Source of the DNA: Streptomyces cinnamoneus | GTDB taxonomy: Bacteria > Actinomycetota > Actinomycetes > Streptomycetales > Streptomycetaceae | Direction of reading: 5' to 3' | Assembly: GCF_002939475.1 (NCBI RefSeq) | Contig: NZ_PKFQ01000001.1 | Span: 992,001 to 1,056,000 of the forward strand | Length of the DNA stretch: 64,000 nucleotides | Part shown: positions 31,705 to 42,737 of the stretch, in pieces | Layout of the letters: each line of letters opens with the position of its first letter | Numbering within the stretch: position 1 is the first letter of the stretch | Translations under genes and position numbers: made by a program | Notes under the pieces: generated by a model | Database searches by the model: none | The model's input: the letters and a program-made list of their open reading frames with translations, nothing else | What the model was told of the DNA's origin: nothing

Positions 31705-32606
31705 GCGTGGCCCCCGGCGGCCGGGGCGGGCGCGGGGATCAGCGCGGGCGGGCCGGGGAGCGGCCGGGCCGGGGCCTCGGGGCCGGTGCTGGCCAGCCGC
31801 AGGATGGCCCAGGCCACGCGGGCGACGGCGTCGGGCACCTGGCGGAAGCTGGGGAAGTCGTTGACGTCCACGACGACGGGGCCGTCCGGGCCGAAGACGA
31901 TGTCCACGCCGTACAGGTCGAGGCCGTAGGCGGAGCCGACCTCCGTGGCGATCGCGGCCACCTCGGCCGTCAGCGGCACCTGACGTTCCCGGGCGGGCCG
32001 GTCGGGGTGGAGGGGGCTGCGGCGCTCGGTGGCGTACAGCTCTCCGTCGACGCAGTAGACCTTGAGATCCACGCCCGAATTGGGCACATAGGGCTGAGCT
32101 ATCAGCATTCCGCCGGGACTGTCGGCATCCGTCGTTATTCCGTCCGCGGGGGTCAGCAGTTGCCCGGGGTCCTCGACCAGTCGTACGGCCCGCCCGGAGC
32201 TGCCGTCGGCGGGCTTGACGACCAGCGGGAACGCGCTGGCGGGCAGCTCGGCGAAGTCCACGGCGCGGGCGGCCGCCCAGGTCCGCGGCACCGGCAGGCC
32301 ACGGGACTCGGCGGTCACGGCGGCCAGCGCTTTGTCCCGCACCCCGCGGATCGAGCGGGCGTCGTTGACCGTGGTCAGACCGACGGACGCGGCGGCCTCC
32401 AGCAGGGTCAGCCCCGGGCCGCCGGACACCGTCTTGAGCACCCACGCGTCGTGGTCACCGGCGCGCACGGTCTCGGAGAGCCGGATGAGGGAACTGCCCG
32501 GACGCAGCACGTCGACCCGGTGGCCCCAGGAGGCGAGTTGGCGGATCACGTCCACCGGCATGCCGTCGTACCGGTACTGCTCCTCCACCAGGAAGCAGAG
32601 TCTCAT
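31701..32606 (-). CDS. ATP-grasp (RimK-like) ligase 1
   Basis: A 301-residue ATP-grasp protein with its own complete set of motifs: FPLVVKPADGSSGRAVRLV, IAQPYVPNSGVDLKVY and VVVDVNDFPSFR. Only distantly similar to its neighbour, so the pair looks like two specialised ligases rather than a recent duplication. The C-terminal 25 residues are Pro/Ala-rich. ATG 32606 is 12 nt from GAGG; ATGs at 32615 and 32618 are alternatives. Confidence 0.82.
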   Translation of the reverse strand: MRLCFLVEEQYRYDGMPVDVIRQLASWGHRVDVLRPGSSLIRLSETVRAGDHDAWVLKTVSGGPGLTLLEAAASVGLTTVNDARSIRGVRDKALAAVTAESRGLPVPRTWAAARAVDFAELPASAFPLVVKPADGSSGRAVRLVEDPGQLLTPADGITTDADSPGGMLIAQPYVPNSGVDLKVYCVDGELYATERRSPLHPDRPARERQVPLTAEVAAIATEVGSAYGLDLYGVDIVFGPDGPVVVDVNDFPSFRQVPDAVARVAWAILRLASTGPEAPARPLPGPPALIPAPAPAAGGHA

Positions 32607-32711
32607 GTGCTGCATCATCCTCGATATCCGGTACGTCCGCCGAACCCGCCCGGCGGAACTGTGACGGCTCAGGATGTCATGGGAGACGGCGGGGTCCGTA
32701 CGCGGCGCCGG

Positions 32712-33719
32712 TCACCGCTCTCCGGGCGAGCGGAAGGCCTCCAGCAGCCGCTCGGCCGCCAGGCTCGCCGTCAGCGTGCCCTCGCGCACCCGCTGTTCCA
32801 GGGCGGGTCCCACGCGCCGCACCTCGGGGTGGTCGCGCAGCTCGGCGAGGAGCTGTTCGCGGACCATGGTCCACGTCCAGTCGACCTGCTGGTCGCGGCG
32901 CCGGCCGGCCAGCTCGCCGGTGGCGTCCAGGACCCGGCGGTGGGCCTCCACCCGCTCCCACAGGGTGTCCAGTCCGGTGCCCTCGCGGGCGCTGCACGTG
33001 AGCACGGGTGGGTTCCAGGCGGCGTCCGGGGACTGCATCAGGCGCAGGGCCCCGGCCAGTTCGCGGGCGGCCGACCGGGCGTCGCGCTCGTGCGGGCCGT
33101 CCGCCTTGTTGACGGCGACGACGTCGGCCAGTTCCAGGACGCCCTTCTTGATGCCCTGGAGCTGGTCGCCGGTGCGGGCGAGGGTGAGCATCAGGAACGT
33201 GTCGACCATGTTGGCGACGGCCGTCTCCGACTGGCCGACGCCGACGGTCTCCACGAGCACCACGTCGTAACCGGCGGCCTCCATCACCACGATGGTCTCG
33301 CGGGTGGCCTTGGCCACCCCGCCGAGCGTCCCCGCGGTGGGCGAGGGGCGGACGAACGCCTCCGGGTCGACAGCGAGCCGCTCCATGCGGGTCTTGTCGC
33401 CCAGGATGCTGCCGCCGGTGCGGCTGGAGGAGGGGTCGACGGCCAGCACGGCGACGCGGTGGCCGAGCCCGGTGAGCATCGTGCCGAACGCGTCGATGAA
33501 GGTGGATTTGCCCACCCCGGGCACGCCGGTGATCCCGATCCGGCGTGCCGCGCCCGCGTGCGGCAGCAGCTCCGTCAGCATCCGCTGGGCGAGCGCCTTG
33601 TGGTCGGCCCGGGTCGACTCGACCAGGGTGATGGCCCGGGCGACGGCCGCCCGCTTGCCGTCGAGGACGCCCTTGACGTAGGCGTCGACGTCGATCGTCC
33701 TGCGCGCTGGGGACGCCAT
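32712..33719 (-). CDS. meaB: Methylmalonyl-CoA mutase-associated GTPase MeaB
   Basis: A 335-residue G3E-family P-loop GTPase. Walker [14 protein letters not shown], the signature [18 protein letters not shown] and the NKAD guanine motif are intact. MeaB (human MMAA) protects and reloads adenosylcobalamin on methylmalonyl-CoA mutase. ATG 33719 is 4 bp from the mutB stop, last gene of the mutA-mutB-meaB operon. Confidence 0.95.
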   Translation of the reverse strand: MASPARRTIDVDAYVKGVLDGKRAAVARAITLVESTRADHKALAQRMLTELLPHAGAARRIGITGVPGVGKSTFIDAFGTMLTGLGHRVAVLAVDPSSSRTGGSILGDKTRMERLAVDPEAFVRPSPTAGTLGGVAKATRETIVVMEAAGYDVVLVETVGVGQSETAVANMVDTFLMLTLARTGDQLQGIKKGVLELADVVAVNKADGPHERDARSAARELAGALRLMQSPDAAWNPPVLTCSAREGTGLDTLWERVEAHRRVLDATGELAGRRRDQQVDWTWTMVREQLLAELRDHPEVRRVGPALEQRVREGTLTASLAAERLLEAFRSPGER

Positions 33720-33723
33720 GGGC

Positions 33724-35949
33724 TCACAGCTCGTGGCCGAGGACCCCGGCGAGGGTCTTCAGCAGGTCGTGGGCGGCGTCCGGGATGACGGTGCCGGGCG
33801 GGAAGACCGCGGCGGCGCCCATCTCCAGCAGCGTGGGCACGTCCTGCGGCGGGATCACGCCGCCGACGACGATCATGATGTCCTCCCGGCCCTGTTCGGT
33901 CAGCTGCTCCCGCAGCGCGGGCACGAGCGTGAGGTGTCCGGCGGCCAGCGAGGAGACGCCGACGATGTGCACGTCGGCCTCCACCGCCTGCCGGGCGACC
34001 TCGGCCGGGGTCTGGAACAGCGGGCCGACGTCCACGTCGAAGCCCAGGTCGGCGAAGGCGGTGGCGATCACCTTCTGGCCGCGGTCGTGGCCGTCCTGGC
34101 CCATCTTGGCGACCAGGATGCGGGGACGGCGGCCGTCCTCCCGCTCGAACGCCTCGACCAGCGCGCGGGTGCGTCCCACCCCGGACGACTGTCCTGCTTC
34201 CTCTCGGTACACACCGGAGATCGTACGGATCTGCCCGGCGTGCCGGCCGTAGACCTTCTCCAGGGCGTCGGAGATCTCGCCGACGGTGGCCTTGGCGCGG
34301 GCCGCGTCCACCGCCAGGGCCAGGAGGTTGCCGTCGAGGCCCTGGCCGGGGCCGGACCCGGCGGCCCTGGTGAGCGCGTCGAGCGCGGCCCGGCAGACGG
34401 TCTCGTCGCGCTCGGCGCGCAGGCGCCGCAGCTTGTCGATCTGCTGGGCCCGCACGGCGGAGTTGTCGACCTTGAGGACCTCGATCTGCTCGTCGCTGTC
34501 CACGCGGTACTTGTTGACGCCGATCACCGGCTGCCGGCCGGAGTCGATGCGGGCCTGGGTGCGCGCGGCGGCCTCCTCGACCCGCAGCTTGGGGATGCCG
34601 GCGTCGATGGCCTGGGCCATGCCGCCGGCCGCCTCGACCTCCTGGATGTGCTGCCAGGCGCGGCGCGCGAGGTCGTGGGTGAGCTTCTCGACATAGGCGC
34701 TGCCACCCCACGGGTCGATGACCCGGCAGGTTCCGGACTCCTGCTGCAGCAGCAGCTGGGTGTTGCGCGCGATGCGGGCGGAGAAGTCCGTGGGCAGGGC
34801 CAGCGCCTCGTCGAGGGCGTTGGTGTGCAGCGACTGGGTGTGGCCCTGCGTCGCCGCCATGGCCTCCACGCAGGTGCGGGCCACGTTGTTGAAGACGTCC
34901 TGAGCGGTGAGCGACCAGCCCGACGTCTGCGAATGCGTGCGCAGCGAGAGCGACTTGGTGTTCTTGGGGTCGAACTGCTTGACGAGCCGGGCCCACAGCA
35001 GGCGGGCGGCGCGCAGCTTGGCGATCTCCATGAAGAAGTTCATGCCGATCGCCCAGAAGAACGACAGGCGCGGCGCGAAGGCGTCGACGTCCAGCCCGGC
35101 GCCCAGCCCGGCGCGCAGGTACTCCACGCCGTCAGCCAGGGTGTAGGCCAGCTCCAGGTCGGCCGTGGCCCCGGCCTCCTGGATGTGGTAGCCGGAGATG
35201 GAGATGGAGTTGTAGCGCGGCATCTTCTGCGAGGTGTACGCGAAGATGTCGGAGATGATCCGCATCGAGGGCCGGGGCGGATAGATGTAGGTGTTGCGGA
35301 CCATGAACTCCTTGAGGATGTCGTTCTGGATGGTCCCGGCCAGCTTCTCGGGCGGTACGCCCTGTTCCTCGGCGGCGACGATGTAGAGGGCGAGGACGGG
35401 CAGCACGGCACCGTTCATCGTCATCGACACGCTCATCTTGTCCAGCGGGATGCCGTCGAAGAGCTGCCGCATGTCGTAGATGGAGTCGATGGCGACGCCC
35501 GCCATGCCGACGTCGCCGGTCACGCGCGGGTGGTCGCTGTCGTAGCCGCGGTGGGTCGGCAGATCGAAGGCGACCGACAGGCCCTTCTGTCCGGCCGCGA
35601 GGTTGCGGCGGTAGAAGGCGTTGGACTCCTCGGCGGTGGAGAAGCCCGCGTACTGCCGGATGGTCCACGGCTGGTTGACGTACATGGTGGGGTACGGGCC
35701 GCGCAGATAGGGCGCGATGCCCGGGTAGGTGCCCAGGAAGTCCAGCCCGTCGAGGTCCTCAGAGGTGTAGAGGGGCTTGACGCCGATGCCCTCCGGGGTC
35801 TCCCAGACCAGGTCCTCGGCGCTGCGGCCGGTGCCTTCCTTCAGGGCCGCCCGCCACTGGCCGGCGTCGGCGGGGGTGCCGCCCGCCGGGCCGAGTTCGA
35901 CGTCGGAGAAATCGGGGATCGGCCCCGGCCGCCCCGCGCTGGCCTGCAT
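33724..35949 (-). CDS. mutB: Methylmalonyl-CoA mutase large (catalytic) subunit
   Basis: A 741-residue catalytic subunit. The N-terminal TIM barrel binds the acyl-CoA ([21 protein letters not shown]), and the C-terminal cobalamin domain has the DxHxxG motif in [10 protein letters not shown] followed by the S and GG blocks. Converts (R)-methylmalonyl-CoA and succinyl-CoA into each other, supplying polyketide extender units or feeding propionate into the TCA cycle. ATG 35949 overlaps the mutA stop by one base (TGATG). Confidence 0.96.
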   Translation of the reverse strand: MQASAGRPGPIPDFSDVELGPAGGTPADAGQWRAALKEGTGRSAEDLVWETPEGIGVKPLYTSEDLDGLDFLGTYPGIAPYLRGPYPTMYVNQPWTIRQYAGFSTAEESNAFYRRNLAAGQKGLSVAFDLPTHRGYDSDHPRVTGDVGMAGVAIDSIYDMRQLFDGIPLDKMSVSMTMNGAVLPVLALYIVAAEEQGVPPEKLAGTIQNDILKEFMVRNTYIYPPRPSMRIISDIFAYTSQKMPRYNSISISGYHIQEAGATADLELAYTLADGVEYLRAGLGAGLDVDAFAPRLSFFWAIGMNFFMEIAKLRAARLLWARLVKQFDPKNTKSLSLRTHSQTSGWSLTAQDVFNNVARTCVEAMAATQGHTQSLHTNALDEALALPTDFSARIARNTQLLLQQESGTCRVIDPWGGSAYVEKLTHDLARRAWQHIQEVEAAGGMAQAIDAGIPKLRVEEAAARTQARIDSGRQPVIGVNKYRVDSDEQIEVLKVDNSAVRAQQIDKLRRLRAERDETVCRAALDALTRAAGSGPGQGLDGNLLALAVDAARAKATVGEISDALEKVYGRHAGQIRTISGVYREEAGQSSGVGRTRALVEAFEREDGRRPRILVAKMGQDGHDRGQKVIATAFADLGFDVDVGPLFQTPAEVARQAVEADVHIVGVSSLAAGHLTLVPALREQLTEQGREDIMIVVGGVIPPQDVPTLLEMGAAAVFPPGTVIPDAAHDLLKTLAGVLGHEL

Positions 35950-37844
35950 CACGCCACTCCCAGAGAATCGAGGACGGAGGAGAGGACGGCGACCGCGTCG
36001 CCGCCCGCGAAGACGAACTCGTCGACTCCGGCCCGTAGATAGGCTTCCCGCTGTTCGCCGCCGGGCCTACCGGCGAGGAAGATCCGTGCGGCGCCGGCCG
36101 CGGCGAGTGCCTCGGCGACCGCCTCGGCCTGCTCGGCGTAGAGCTTGTCGCTGGAGCACAGGCAGGCCACCGTGGCGCCGCTGCGGGCGAACGCCTCGGC
36201 CACCGTCCCGGCGTCGACCGGTCCCGGCTCGTGGACGGGCTCGACACCGCCCGCCTGGAAGAGGTTGGCGGCGAAGGTGACGCGGCCGGTGTGGGCGGCG
36301 GCGGGGCCGAGGGCGGCGAGGAAGACGCGGGGCCGGGCGCCGGTGGCGGCGAGGTGGGCGTCGGAGCGGGCGCGCAGCGCCTCGTACGCCTCGTCGCGGC
36401 GGACCCTGGGCAGGGCGCCCGGGCCGGGAGCGGGCGCGGCGGGTGCGCTCTCGCGGCTGACGGCCTGCTCGCCGAGGTGCGGGAACTCGCTGACGCCGGT
36501 GACGGGTTCGCGGCGGGTGGCGAGTCGGGCCGACCGCTCCTGCCAGGTCCGCGCGAGCCGCTCGGCGACGAGGCCGGAGCGCAGGGCGGCCGCCTGGCCC
36601 CCGGCGCGTTCGATCTCCTGGAACCAGGCCCAGGCGGTGTGGGCGAGTTCGTCGGTGAGCCGCTCCACGTACCAGGAGCCGCCTGCCGGGTCGATGACGC
36701 GGGCCAGGTGGGACTCCTCCAAGAGGATCGAGGAGGTGTTGCGGGCGACGCGGCGGGCGAAGGCGTCCGGCAGCCCGAGGGCCTCGTCGAACGGCAGGAC
36801 GGTGACGGCGTCGGCACCGCCCACGCCGGCACCGAGGCAGGCGATGGTGGTGCGCAGTATGTTCACCCACGGGTCACGACGGGTCATCATCACCGTGGAG
36901 GTGACGGCGTGCTGACGCTGCGCCCGGGCGGCGGGGGTGGCGCCGCTCACCTCGGCGACGCGGGCCCACAGCCGGCGCGCCGCCCGCAGGGTGGCGATGG
37001 TGAGGAACTGGTCGGCGGTGGCCGCGTAGCGGAATTCCAGCTGGGCGCACGCCTCGTCGACGGTGAGCCCGGCGGCGGTGAGCGCGCGGAGGTAGGCGAC
37101 GCCGGTGGCGAGGGAGCAGCCCAGTTCCTGGGCGGCCGACCCGCCGGCCTCGTGGTACGGGAGCGCGTCGACGGTCAGGGCGCGGATGCCGGGGTAGGTG
37201 CGCGCGCAGAGGGCGGCGAGGCCGGTCGCCGCGTCCAGGGCGCCCGCGGGGTCGCTGTCGCCGCCGGTGCGGGCCCAGGTGCCCAGGGGGTCGGCGCCGA
37301 GGTTGCCGCGGGCCGCGGTGCGGGGCACGGCGCGTTCGTCGTGCAGGCTCAGCAGCCGTCGCGCCGCCGCCTCGAAGTCGGCTCCCGCGTCGAGGACGAC
37401 GGGGGCGAGGTCGAGGTAGACGCCGTCCAGGGCGGGGGGGATGCCGTCCACGGGCAGGCCAGAGGCGCCGACGGTCAGCCACAGGGAGGTGACGCCGTTC
37501 TCCAGGTCCGCGAGGACGGCCTCGTTGGCGCGGCGCGGGTCGGGGCCGGCGTGCCGCTGACGCACGTCCCAGCCGGTCACGGCGGTTCCCTCGGCGCGTC
37601 CGCCGCGCACGAAGGGCGGCAGGCCGGGGAACCCGGGGACGGCCGGGGCGTCGTCGGCCGTGTAGAGCGGACGGGTGGCGAGCCCGTCCTGGAGTGCGGT
37701 GGCCAGCGCGTCCTCGGCCGCCGGGCCCTCGGCCACGGTGCCCGCCTTGCTCAGCACGCCTTCGACGAGGCGCTGCCATTGCTCGCGGGTCGCGTCGGGG
37801 AACTCGGCTGCCAGGGAAAAGCCGTTCTCGGGCAGGACCGTCAT
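35949..37844 (-). CDS. mutA: Methylmalonyl-CoA mutase small subunit
   Basis: A 631-residue homologue of the large subunit. At the position of DGHDRG it reads AAAHTGRVT, so the cobalamin-binding histidine motif is lost, as expected for the structural, non-catalytic subunit. The start ATG 37844 has no Shine-Dalgarno; TAGCCT (minus strand, 37851-37856) is 6 nt upstream, suggesting a leaderless operon mRNA. Confidence 0.93.
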   Translation of the reverse strand: MTVLPENGFSLAAEFPDATREQWQRLVEGVLSKAGTVAEGPAAEDALATALQDGLATRPLYTADDAPAVPGFPGLPPFVRGGRAEGTAVTGWDVRQRHAGPDPRRANEAVLADLENGVTSLWLTVGASGLPVDGIPPALDGVYLDLAPVVLDAGADFEAAARRLLSLHDERAVPRTAARGNLGADPLGTWARTGGDSDPAGALDAATGLAALCARTYPGIRALTVDALPYHEAGGSAAQELGCSLATGVAYLRALTAAGLTVDEACAQLEFRYAATADQFLTIATLRAARRLWARVAEVSGATPAARAQRQHAVTSTVMMTRRDPWVNILRTTIACLGAGVGGADAVTVLPFDEALGLPDAFARRVARNTSSILLEESHLARVIDPAGGSWYVERLTDELAHTAWAWFQEIERAGGQAAALRSGLVAERLARTWQERSARLATRREPVTGVSEFPHLGEQAVSRESAPAAPAPGPGALPRVRRDEAYEALRARSDAHLAATGARPRVFLAALGPAAAHTGRVTFAANLFQAGGVEPVHEPGPVDAGTVAEAFARSGATVACLCSSDKLYAEQAEAVAEALAAAGAARIFLAGRPGGEQREAYLRAGVDEFVFAGGDAVAVLSSVLDSLGVA

Positions 37845-37850
37845 GGGGGA

Positions 37851-37856
37851 AGGCTA
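37851..37856 (-). promoter_or_regulatory. -10 box of leaderless mutA operon
   Basis: TAGCCT on the minus strand, separated from ATG 37844 by 6 nt. No clear -35 was found at 17-18 bp. Confidence 0.4.
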
Positions 37857-37961
37857 GGCGAGCGGACGCGTCCGGCAGCAGGGGCAACGAATGTGACCTT
37901 GGCCTCTTCCGCATCCGGCCGCTCGGGGCGCCGACCGGCGCGAACACCGCCGGAACGGATG

Positions 37962-40064
37962 TCAGCCGGCGTCGTCGGCCACGTGGTGACGGTCCGGCAC
38001 GACGAATTCGCACCACACGCTCTTGCCGGTGCCGCGCGGCTCCACGCCCCAGACGTCGGCCAGCCGGTCCACCAGCAGCAGGCCCCGGCCGGACACCCCC
38101 GACTCGCCCGGCTCACGCCGGCGCGGCAGGGCGCTCGACTTGTCCTCCACCTCGACCCGTACCCGGCGTTCCGGGCCAGTGATCATGCGGATCGTCACCA
38201 CGGCGGCGCCGTCGGTGTGGAGGAGGGCGTTGGTGACCAACTCGTCGGCGACCAGTTCGACTTCGTCGGAGCGCTCGCGGGCTCCCCACGCCCGTACGGC
38301 CGCGCGGATCATGTGCCGACCGGCGGACAGGCCGTCGGGGTCGGCGGGGGCGATGTGCTGCTGGAGCCGGCCGCCGCCCCGGGTGGCCGGGCCGTGGCGG
38401 CGCAGCAGCAGGACGGCCATGTCGTCCTCGCCGACGCGCTCCCCGACGACGTCGCACAGCAGGTCGGCGAGCTTGTCGAGGTCGTACGGGCCCTCGCGGA
38501 CGAGGCCGGACAGCCTGCGCATGCCTTCGTCGAGGTCGGAGCCGGGCTGCTCGACGAGGCCGTCCGTGAACATCATCAGGGTCTCCCCCGGGTCGAGCTC
38601 GACGGTCGTCACCGGATAGTCGATCCGTCCGAACTCCGCCGAGAGGCCCAGCGGCAGGCCGCCCGAGACGGGCAGGCGGCGGCAGGTGCCGTCGGTGTGG
38701 CGCAGCAGCGGGTCGATGTGGCCGGCGCGTACGAGCTGGACGACGCCGGTGGTGAGGTCGGCTTCGGCGTAGGTGCAGGTGGCGAAGCGGTCGGTTTCGA
38801 GCTCGTGGAGGAACGACGAGGCGCGGGCCATGACGGTGGCCGGTGAGTGGCCCTCGGTGGCGTAGGCGCGCAGGACGATCCGCAGCTGGCCCATGACGGC
38901 GGCGGCGTGGGTGTCGTGCCCCTGGACGTCGCCGATGACGGCGCCGACCCGGCCGCCCGGCAGGGGGATGGCGTCGTACCAGTCGCCGCCGATGTCGCGG
39001 CCCATGCGGGCGGAGCGGTAGCGGACCGCGATCTGGGCGCCGGGGACCTCGGGGATGCGCCGGGGCAGCATGGACTGCTGCAGGCCCTCGGCGAGGTCGT
39101 GCTCCTGGTCGAAGAGCATGGCGCGGGCGATGGCCTGCGAGAGGCTGCTGCTGAGGGCGATGAAGAGGTTGCGCTCCTGCCGGGTGAAGCCCCGGGCGTC
39201 GCGGTAGAGGAGGCCGAGGGCGCCGATGGGGCGGGCCTGGGCGATCAGCGGGAGGTAGGCGGCGGAGGCGATGCCGATGTCCTTGATGCGCTCCCACAGC
39301 CAGGGGTAGCCGGAGGCGAACTCCTCGGGGGACTCGATGAAGCGCGGGGCGAGGGTGCGGATGACCTCGCTCATGGGGAAGTCGTCGTCGACCCGGGTGT
39401 AGAGGGTGCCCGGGATGAAGTGCTCCGAGGGCCCCTCGGCGACCAGGTGGATGCGGCCGGAGTCGAGGAGGCCGAGGACGAGGAGGTCGGAGCCGAGGTG
39501 TTCCACGGCCCGGGAGTCCTTGAAGAAGTCGATGACGTCCTGGACGGTCCGGGCGTGGGCGAGGGCGGCGGTGATCGTCTCGACGACGGTGGTCTGGTGG
39601 CGGCGCTCGGCGTCCGGCTCGCGCGGTCCGGCCTGGCCCAGTTCCTGGGTGGCGTCGCGGACCAGGCCCAGGATGCGGAGGGGACGGCCCTCCGCGTCGC
39701 GCTGGATGCGGCCCTGGGTGTACGTCCAGCGCATCCCGCCGTCCCCGGTGCGGATGCGGTAGTAGGCGCCGTAGGTGTCGCTGCCGTTCTTCAGGTGCTG
39801 GGAGACCAGGGCGTCGAGGCGCGCGGCGTCGTCGCGCGGGACACGGCCGGCGAGGTCGGCGATGCTGCCGTGGAACCGCTCGGGGGGCATCTGGAGGATC
39901 TCCAGCGCCGCGGGGTCCAGGTGCAGCCGGCCGGTGTCGAGGTCCCAGTCGAAACTTCCCGTCTGGTTGAGGGCGAGGATCAGCTCCGGGCGGGCGGGCC
40001 AGTCGTCCGGTGACGGTACGGCGGCGGGCGTCACTCCGCGATCAACCGCTCCCCGATCAACCAT
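37962..40064 (-). CDS. PAS-GAF-SpoIIE phosphatase-anti-sigma-like kinase
   Basis: A 700-residue multidomain signalling protein. In order: PAS domain (about 25-142, FDWDLDTGRLHLDP through LGLVRDATQE), GAF domain (about 165-320), PP2C/SpoIIE phosphatase (about 345-555, metal motifs GGDWYDAI, GDVQGHD, TDGLVE and EDDMAVLLLRR) and a C-terminal HATPase_c/RsbW-like kinase (about 575-690, ADELVTNALLHT and GRGLLLVDRLAD). Proteins of this type act on anti-sigma-factor antagonists and so control alternative sigma factors. No sigma or antagonist gene is adjacent. The start ATG 40064 has only a weak site; upstream in-frame starts exist. Confidence 0.9.
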   Translation of the reverse strand: MVDRGAVDRGVTPAAVPSPDDWPARPELILALNQTGSFDWDLDTGRLHLDPAALEILQMPPERFHGSIADLAGRVPRDDAARLDALVSQHLKNGSDTYGAYYRIRTGDGGMRWTYTQGRIQRDAEGRPLRILGLVRDATQELGQAGPREPDAERRHQTTVVETITAALAHARTVQDVIDFFKDSRAVEHLGSDLLVLGLLDSGRIHLVAEGPSEHFIPGTLYTRVDDDFPMSEVIRTLAPRFIESPEEFASGYPWLWERIKDIGIASAAYLPLIAQARPIGALGLLYRDARGFTRQERNLFIALSSSLSQAIARAMLFDQEHDLAEGLQQSMLPRRIPEVPGAQIAVRYRSARMGRDIGGDWYDAIPLPGGRVGAVIGDVQGHDTHAAAVMGQLRIVLRAYATEGHSPATVMARASSFLHELETDRFATCTYAEADLTTGVVQLVRAGHIDPLLRHTDGTCRRLPVSGGLPLGLSAEFGRIDYPVTTVELDPGETLMMFTDGLVEQPGSDLDEGMRRLSGLVREGPYDLDKLADLLCDVVGERVGEDDMAVLLLRRHGPATRGGGRLQQHIAPADPDGLSAGRHMIRAAVRAWGARERSDEVELVADELVTNALLHTDGAAVVTIRMITGPERRVRVEVEDKSSALPRRREPGESGVSGRGLLLVDRLADVWGVEPRGTGKSVWCEFVVPDRHHVADDAG

Positions 40065-40152
40065 AGAGCCACTCTGCCATCTTTTGTCTGTTTCTTCGAT
40101 GTGACTGAGCGGTCGTGGTGACGGAGCGGCCGGCGGTGGTACGGATACCGCC

Positions 40153-41580
40153 ATGGAGTGGTTCACGGCGTCCGGCTACTGGCTGAGCCGGCTGGTCCTC
40201 CAGCGGGCGCTGGCCGGGGTCTACCTGGTCGGCTTCCTCTCGGCGGCCTTGCAGTTCCGCGCGCTCATGGGCGAGCGGGGCATGCTCCCGGTGCCCCGGT
40301 TCGTGGCGTACGTACCGCTGCGCAAGGCGCCCAGCGTCTTCCACTTCCACTATTCGGACCGTTTCTTCGCGGCCTGGTCCTGGGGCGGGGCGCTGCTGTC
40401 GGCTGCGATGCTGGCCGGCGCCGCCGACGCGGTGCCGCTGTGGGCGGCCATGGTGATGTGGGCGGCGCTGTGGGCGCTGTACCTGTCCATCGTCAACGTG
40501 GGCCAGACCTGGTACGGCTTCGGCTGGGAGTCCCTGCTGCTGGAGACCGGGTTCCTGGCCGTCTTCCTCGGCAACGCCCGCACGGATCCGCCGGTCCTGG
40601 TGCTGTGGCTGCTGCGCTGGCTGCTCTTCCGCGTCGAATTCGGCGCGGGCCTGATCAAACTGCGCGGTGACAGCTGCTGGCGGGACCTGACCTGCCTGTA
40701 CTACCACCACGAGACCCAGCCCATGCCGGGGCCGCTGAGCTGGTTCTTCCACCGGCTGCCCAGACCGCTGCACCGGGTGGAGGTGGCCGCCAACCACGTC
40801 GCACAGCTCGTGGTCCCGTTCGGCCTCTTCCTCCCGCAGCCCGTCGCCGGCGTCGCCGCCGGCCTGATCATCTGCACCCAGCTCTGGCTCATCGCCTCGG
40901 GCAACTTCTCCTGGCTGAACTGGATCACCATCGTGCTCGCCTTCGCCGCCGTGGACGGCGAGGCCGCCGCGGAGCTGTTCTCGCTGCCCGGCCACGCGCC
41001 GCTCCCCGCCGCCCCGTACTGGTTCGTGGGCCTGGTCTGCGCGGCCACCGCGCTGGTGCTGGTGCTCAGCTGGTGGCCGGCCCGCAACCTGATCTCCCCG
41101 CAACAGCGGATGAACATGTCGTTCAACGCGTTCCACCTGGTCAACACCTACGGCGCCTTCGGCAGCGTCAACCGCACCCGCTACGAGGTGGTCGTCGAGG
41201 GCACCGACGAGGAGAGCGTCGGCCCCGACACCGCGTGGCGCGAGTACGGCTTCAAGGGCAAGCCCGGCGACCCGCGGCGGCTCCCGCGCCAGTACGCCCC
41301 CTACCACCTGCGGCTCGACTGGCTGATGTGGTTCGCCGGGATCTCGCCGGGCTACGCGCGGGAGTGGTTCGGACCCCTGGTGGAACGGCTGCTGACCAAC
41401 GACCCGGCGACGCTGCGCCTGCTGCGGCACAACCCCTTCCCCGAAGCCCCGCCCACGTACGTGCGCGCCCAGCTCTACCGCTACCGCTTCACCACCTGGC
41501 GGGAGCTGCGGGAGACGGGCGCGTGGTGGCACCGGACCCTGGAGCGGGAGTACCTGCCGCCCGCCCGTCTCGTCCGGTAG
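40153..41580 (+). CDS. Lipase maturation factor family membrane protein
   Basis: A 475-residue polytopic protein of the LMF1 family. Family blocks seen: SLLLETGFLAVFLG, WLLFRVEFGAGLIKLRGD-CW, LYYHHETQPMPGPLSWFFH and the C-terminal NTYGAFGSVNRTRYEVVVEG. In animals LMF1 helps lipase folding; the bacterial role is unknown. Divergent from the SpoIIE gene with about 88 bp between. Followed by the PHP gene after 79 bp. Confidence 0.88.
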   Translation: MEWFTASGYWLSRLVLQRALAGVYLVGFLSAALQFRALMGERGMLPVPRFVAYVPLRKAPSVFHFHYSDRFFAAWSWGGALLSAAMLAGAADAVPLWAAMVMWAALWALYLSIVNVGQTWYGFGWESLLLETGFLAVFLGNARTDPPVLVLWLLRWLLFRVEFGAGLIKLRGDSCWRDLTCLYYHHETQPMPGPLSWFFHRLPRPLHRVEVAANHVAQLVVPFGLFLPQPVAGVAAGLIICTQLWLIASGNFSWLNWITIVLAFAAVDGEAAAELFSLPGHAPLPAAPYWFVGLVCAATALVLVLSWWPARNLISPQQRMNMSFNAFHLVNTYGAFGSVNRTRYEVVVEGTDEESVGPDTAWREYGFKGKPGDPRRLPRQYAPYHLRLDWLMWFAGISPGYAREWFGPLVERLLTNDPATLRLLRHNPFPEAPPTYVRAQLYRYRFTTWRELRETGAWWHRTLEREYLPPARLVR

Positions 41581-41659
41581 CCCTGACCGCCGCCGGCGTC
41601 CACGCGCGCGTGCGGGCCGCGGCGCCGTGGCGCACGGTGGTGGTGAGGAGGTGGCTGCG

Positions 41660-42673
41660 ATGGAGCCGGTGGAGGCCCTGGAGCGCATCGCGTTCCTGCT
41701 GGAACGCTCCCAGGCGCCCACCTACCGCGTGAAGGCGTTCCGCACCGCCGCCTCCGTCGTCTCCGCGACACTGGACGAGGAACTGCGCCGGCGCGCCGCC
41801 AACCGCTCGCTGACGGAGCTGAAGGGCATCGGGCCCAAGACCGCCGCCGTGGTGGCCGACGCGCTGGCGGGCGAGGTGCCGGACTACCTGGCGCGCCTGG
41901 AGGAGGAGGCCGGCGCGCCGCTCACCGAGGGCGGGCTGGACCTGCGGGCGGCCCTGCGCGGCGACTGCCACATGCACTCGGACTGGTCGGACGGCGGCAG
42001 CCCGATCGAGGAGATGGCGCGTGCGGCCCGCGACCTCGGCCACGAGTGGGCCGTCCTCACCGACCACTCCCCCCGGCTGACCATCGCCCGCGGGCTCTCC
42101 CCGGAGCGGCTGCGCCAGCAGCTGGACGTGGTCGCCGAGGTGAACGAACACCTCGGCGACGGCTTCCGGCTGCTGACGGGCATCGAGTGCGACATCCTCA
42201 CCGACGGCGCCCTCGACCAGGAGCCGGAGTTGCTGGAGCGGCTCGACGTGGTGGTCGCCTCCGTGCACTCCAAGCTGCGCATGGACGCCGAGAGCATGAC
42301 CCGCCGCATGGTCGCGGCCGTCGCCAACCCGCTCGTGGACGTCCTGGGCCACTGCACCGGACGGCTGCACGGCGGCAAGGGCAGGCCGGAGTCGGAGTTC
42401 GACGCGGCGATGGTCTTCGCCGCCTGCGCGCGCTTCGGCACGGCCGTGGAGATCAACTGCCGGCCGGAGCGGCTCGACCCGCCGCGCCGTCTGCTGCGCC
42501 GGGCGCTCGACGCGGACGTGCTCTTCTCCATCGACAGCGACGCCCACGCCCCCGGCCAGCTCGACTGGCAGATCCACGGCTGCGCCCGGGCGGAGGAGTG
42601 CAAGGTGCCCGCCGAGCGCGTCATCACCACGTGGACCGCGGACCGGTTGCTCGCGTGGACGCGGTCGAAGTGA
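41660..42673 (+). CDS. PHP domain phosphoesterase with helix-hairpin-helix
   Basis: A 337-residue protein. The N-terminus has a PolX-like helical segment and a helix-hairpin-helix (LKGIGPKTAAVVADAL, about residues 55-70). The rest is a PHP phosphoesterase with metal motifs DCHMHSDWSDG, LTDHSPR, GIECDIL, SVHSKL, LGHCTGR and a final SIDSDAHAP. It looks like the PolX-type PHP module without the polymerase domain and may be a DNA-end or 3'-phosphate processing enzyme; its position next to NHEJ genes fits repair. ATG 41660 follows GAGGAGG. Confidence 0.85.
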   Translation: MEPVEALERIAFLLERSQAPTYRVKAFRTAASVVSATLDEELRRRAANRSLTELKGIGPKTAAVVADALAGEVPDYLARLEEEAGAPLTEGGLDLRAALRGDCHMHSDWSDGGSPIEEMARAARDLGHEWAVLTDHSPRLTIARGLSPERLRQQLDVVAEVNEHLGDGFRLLTGIECDILTDGALDQEPELLERLDVVVASVHSKLRMDAESMTRRMVAAVANPLVDVLGHCTGRLHGGKGRPESEFDAAMVFAACARFGTAVEINCRPERLDPPRRLLRRALDADVLFSIDSDAHAPGQLDWQIHGCARAEECKVPAERVITTWTADRLLAWTRSK

Positions 42674-42737
42674 CGGGGGGCCTGGTCGTGCGGGTGGGTA
42701 CGAGCCGATCGGTCAGGTGGCGACCGCGACGTGACCG

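Noticed and set aside
31901..32618. Possible riboswitch or RNA gene in the ATP-grasp region
   Set aside because: Only ordinary coding sequence seen; no conserved RNA motif recognised. No tRNA, rRNA or CRISPR was seen anywhere in the window.
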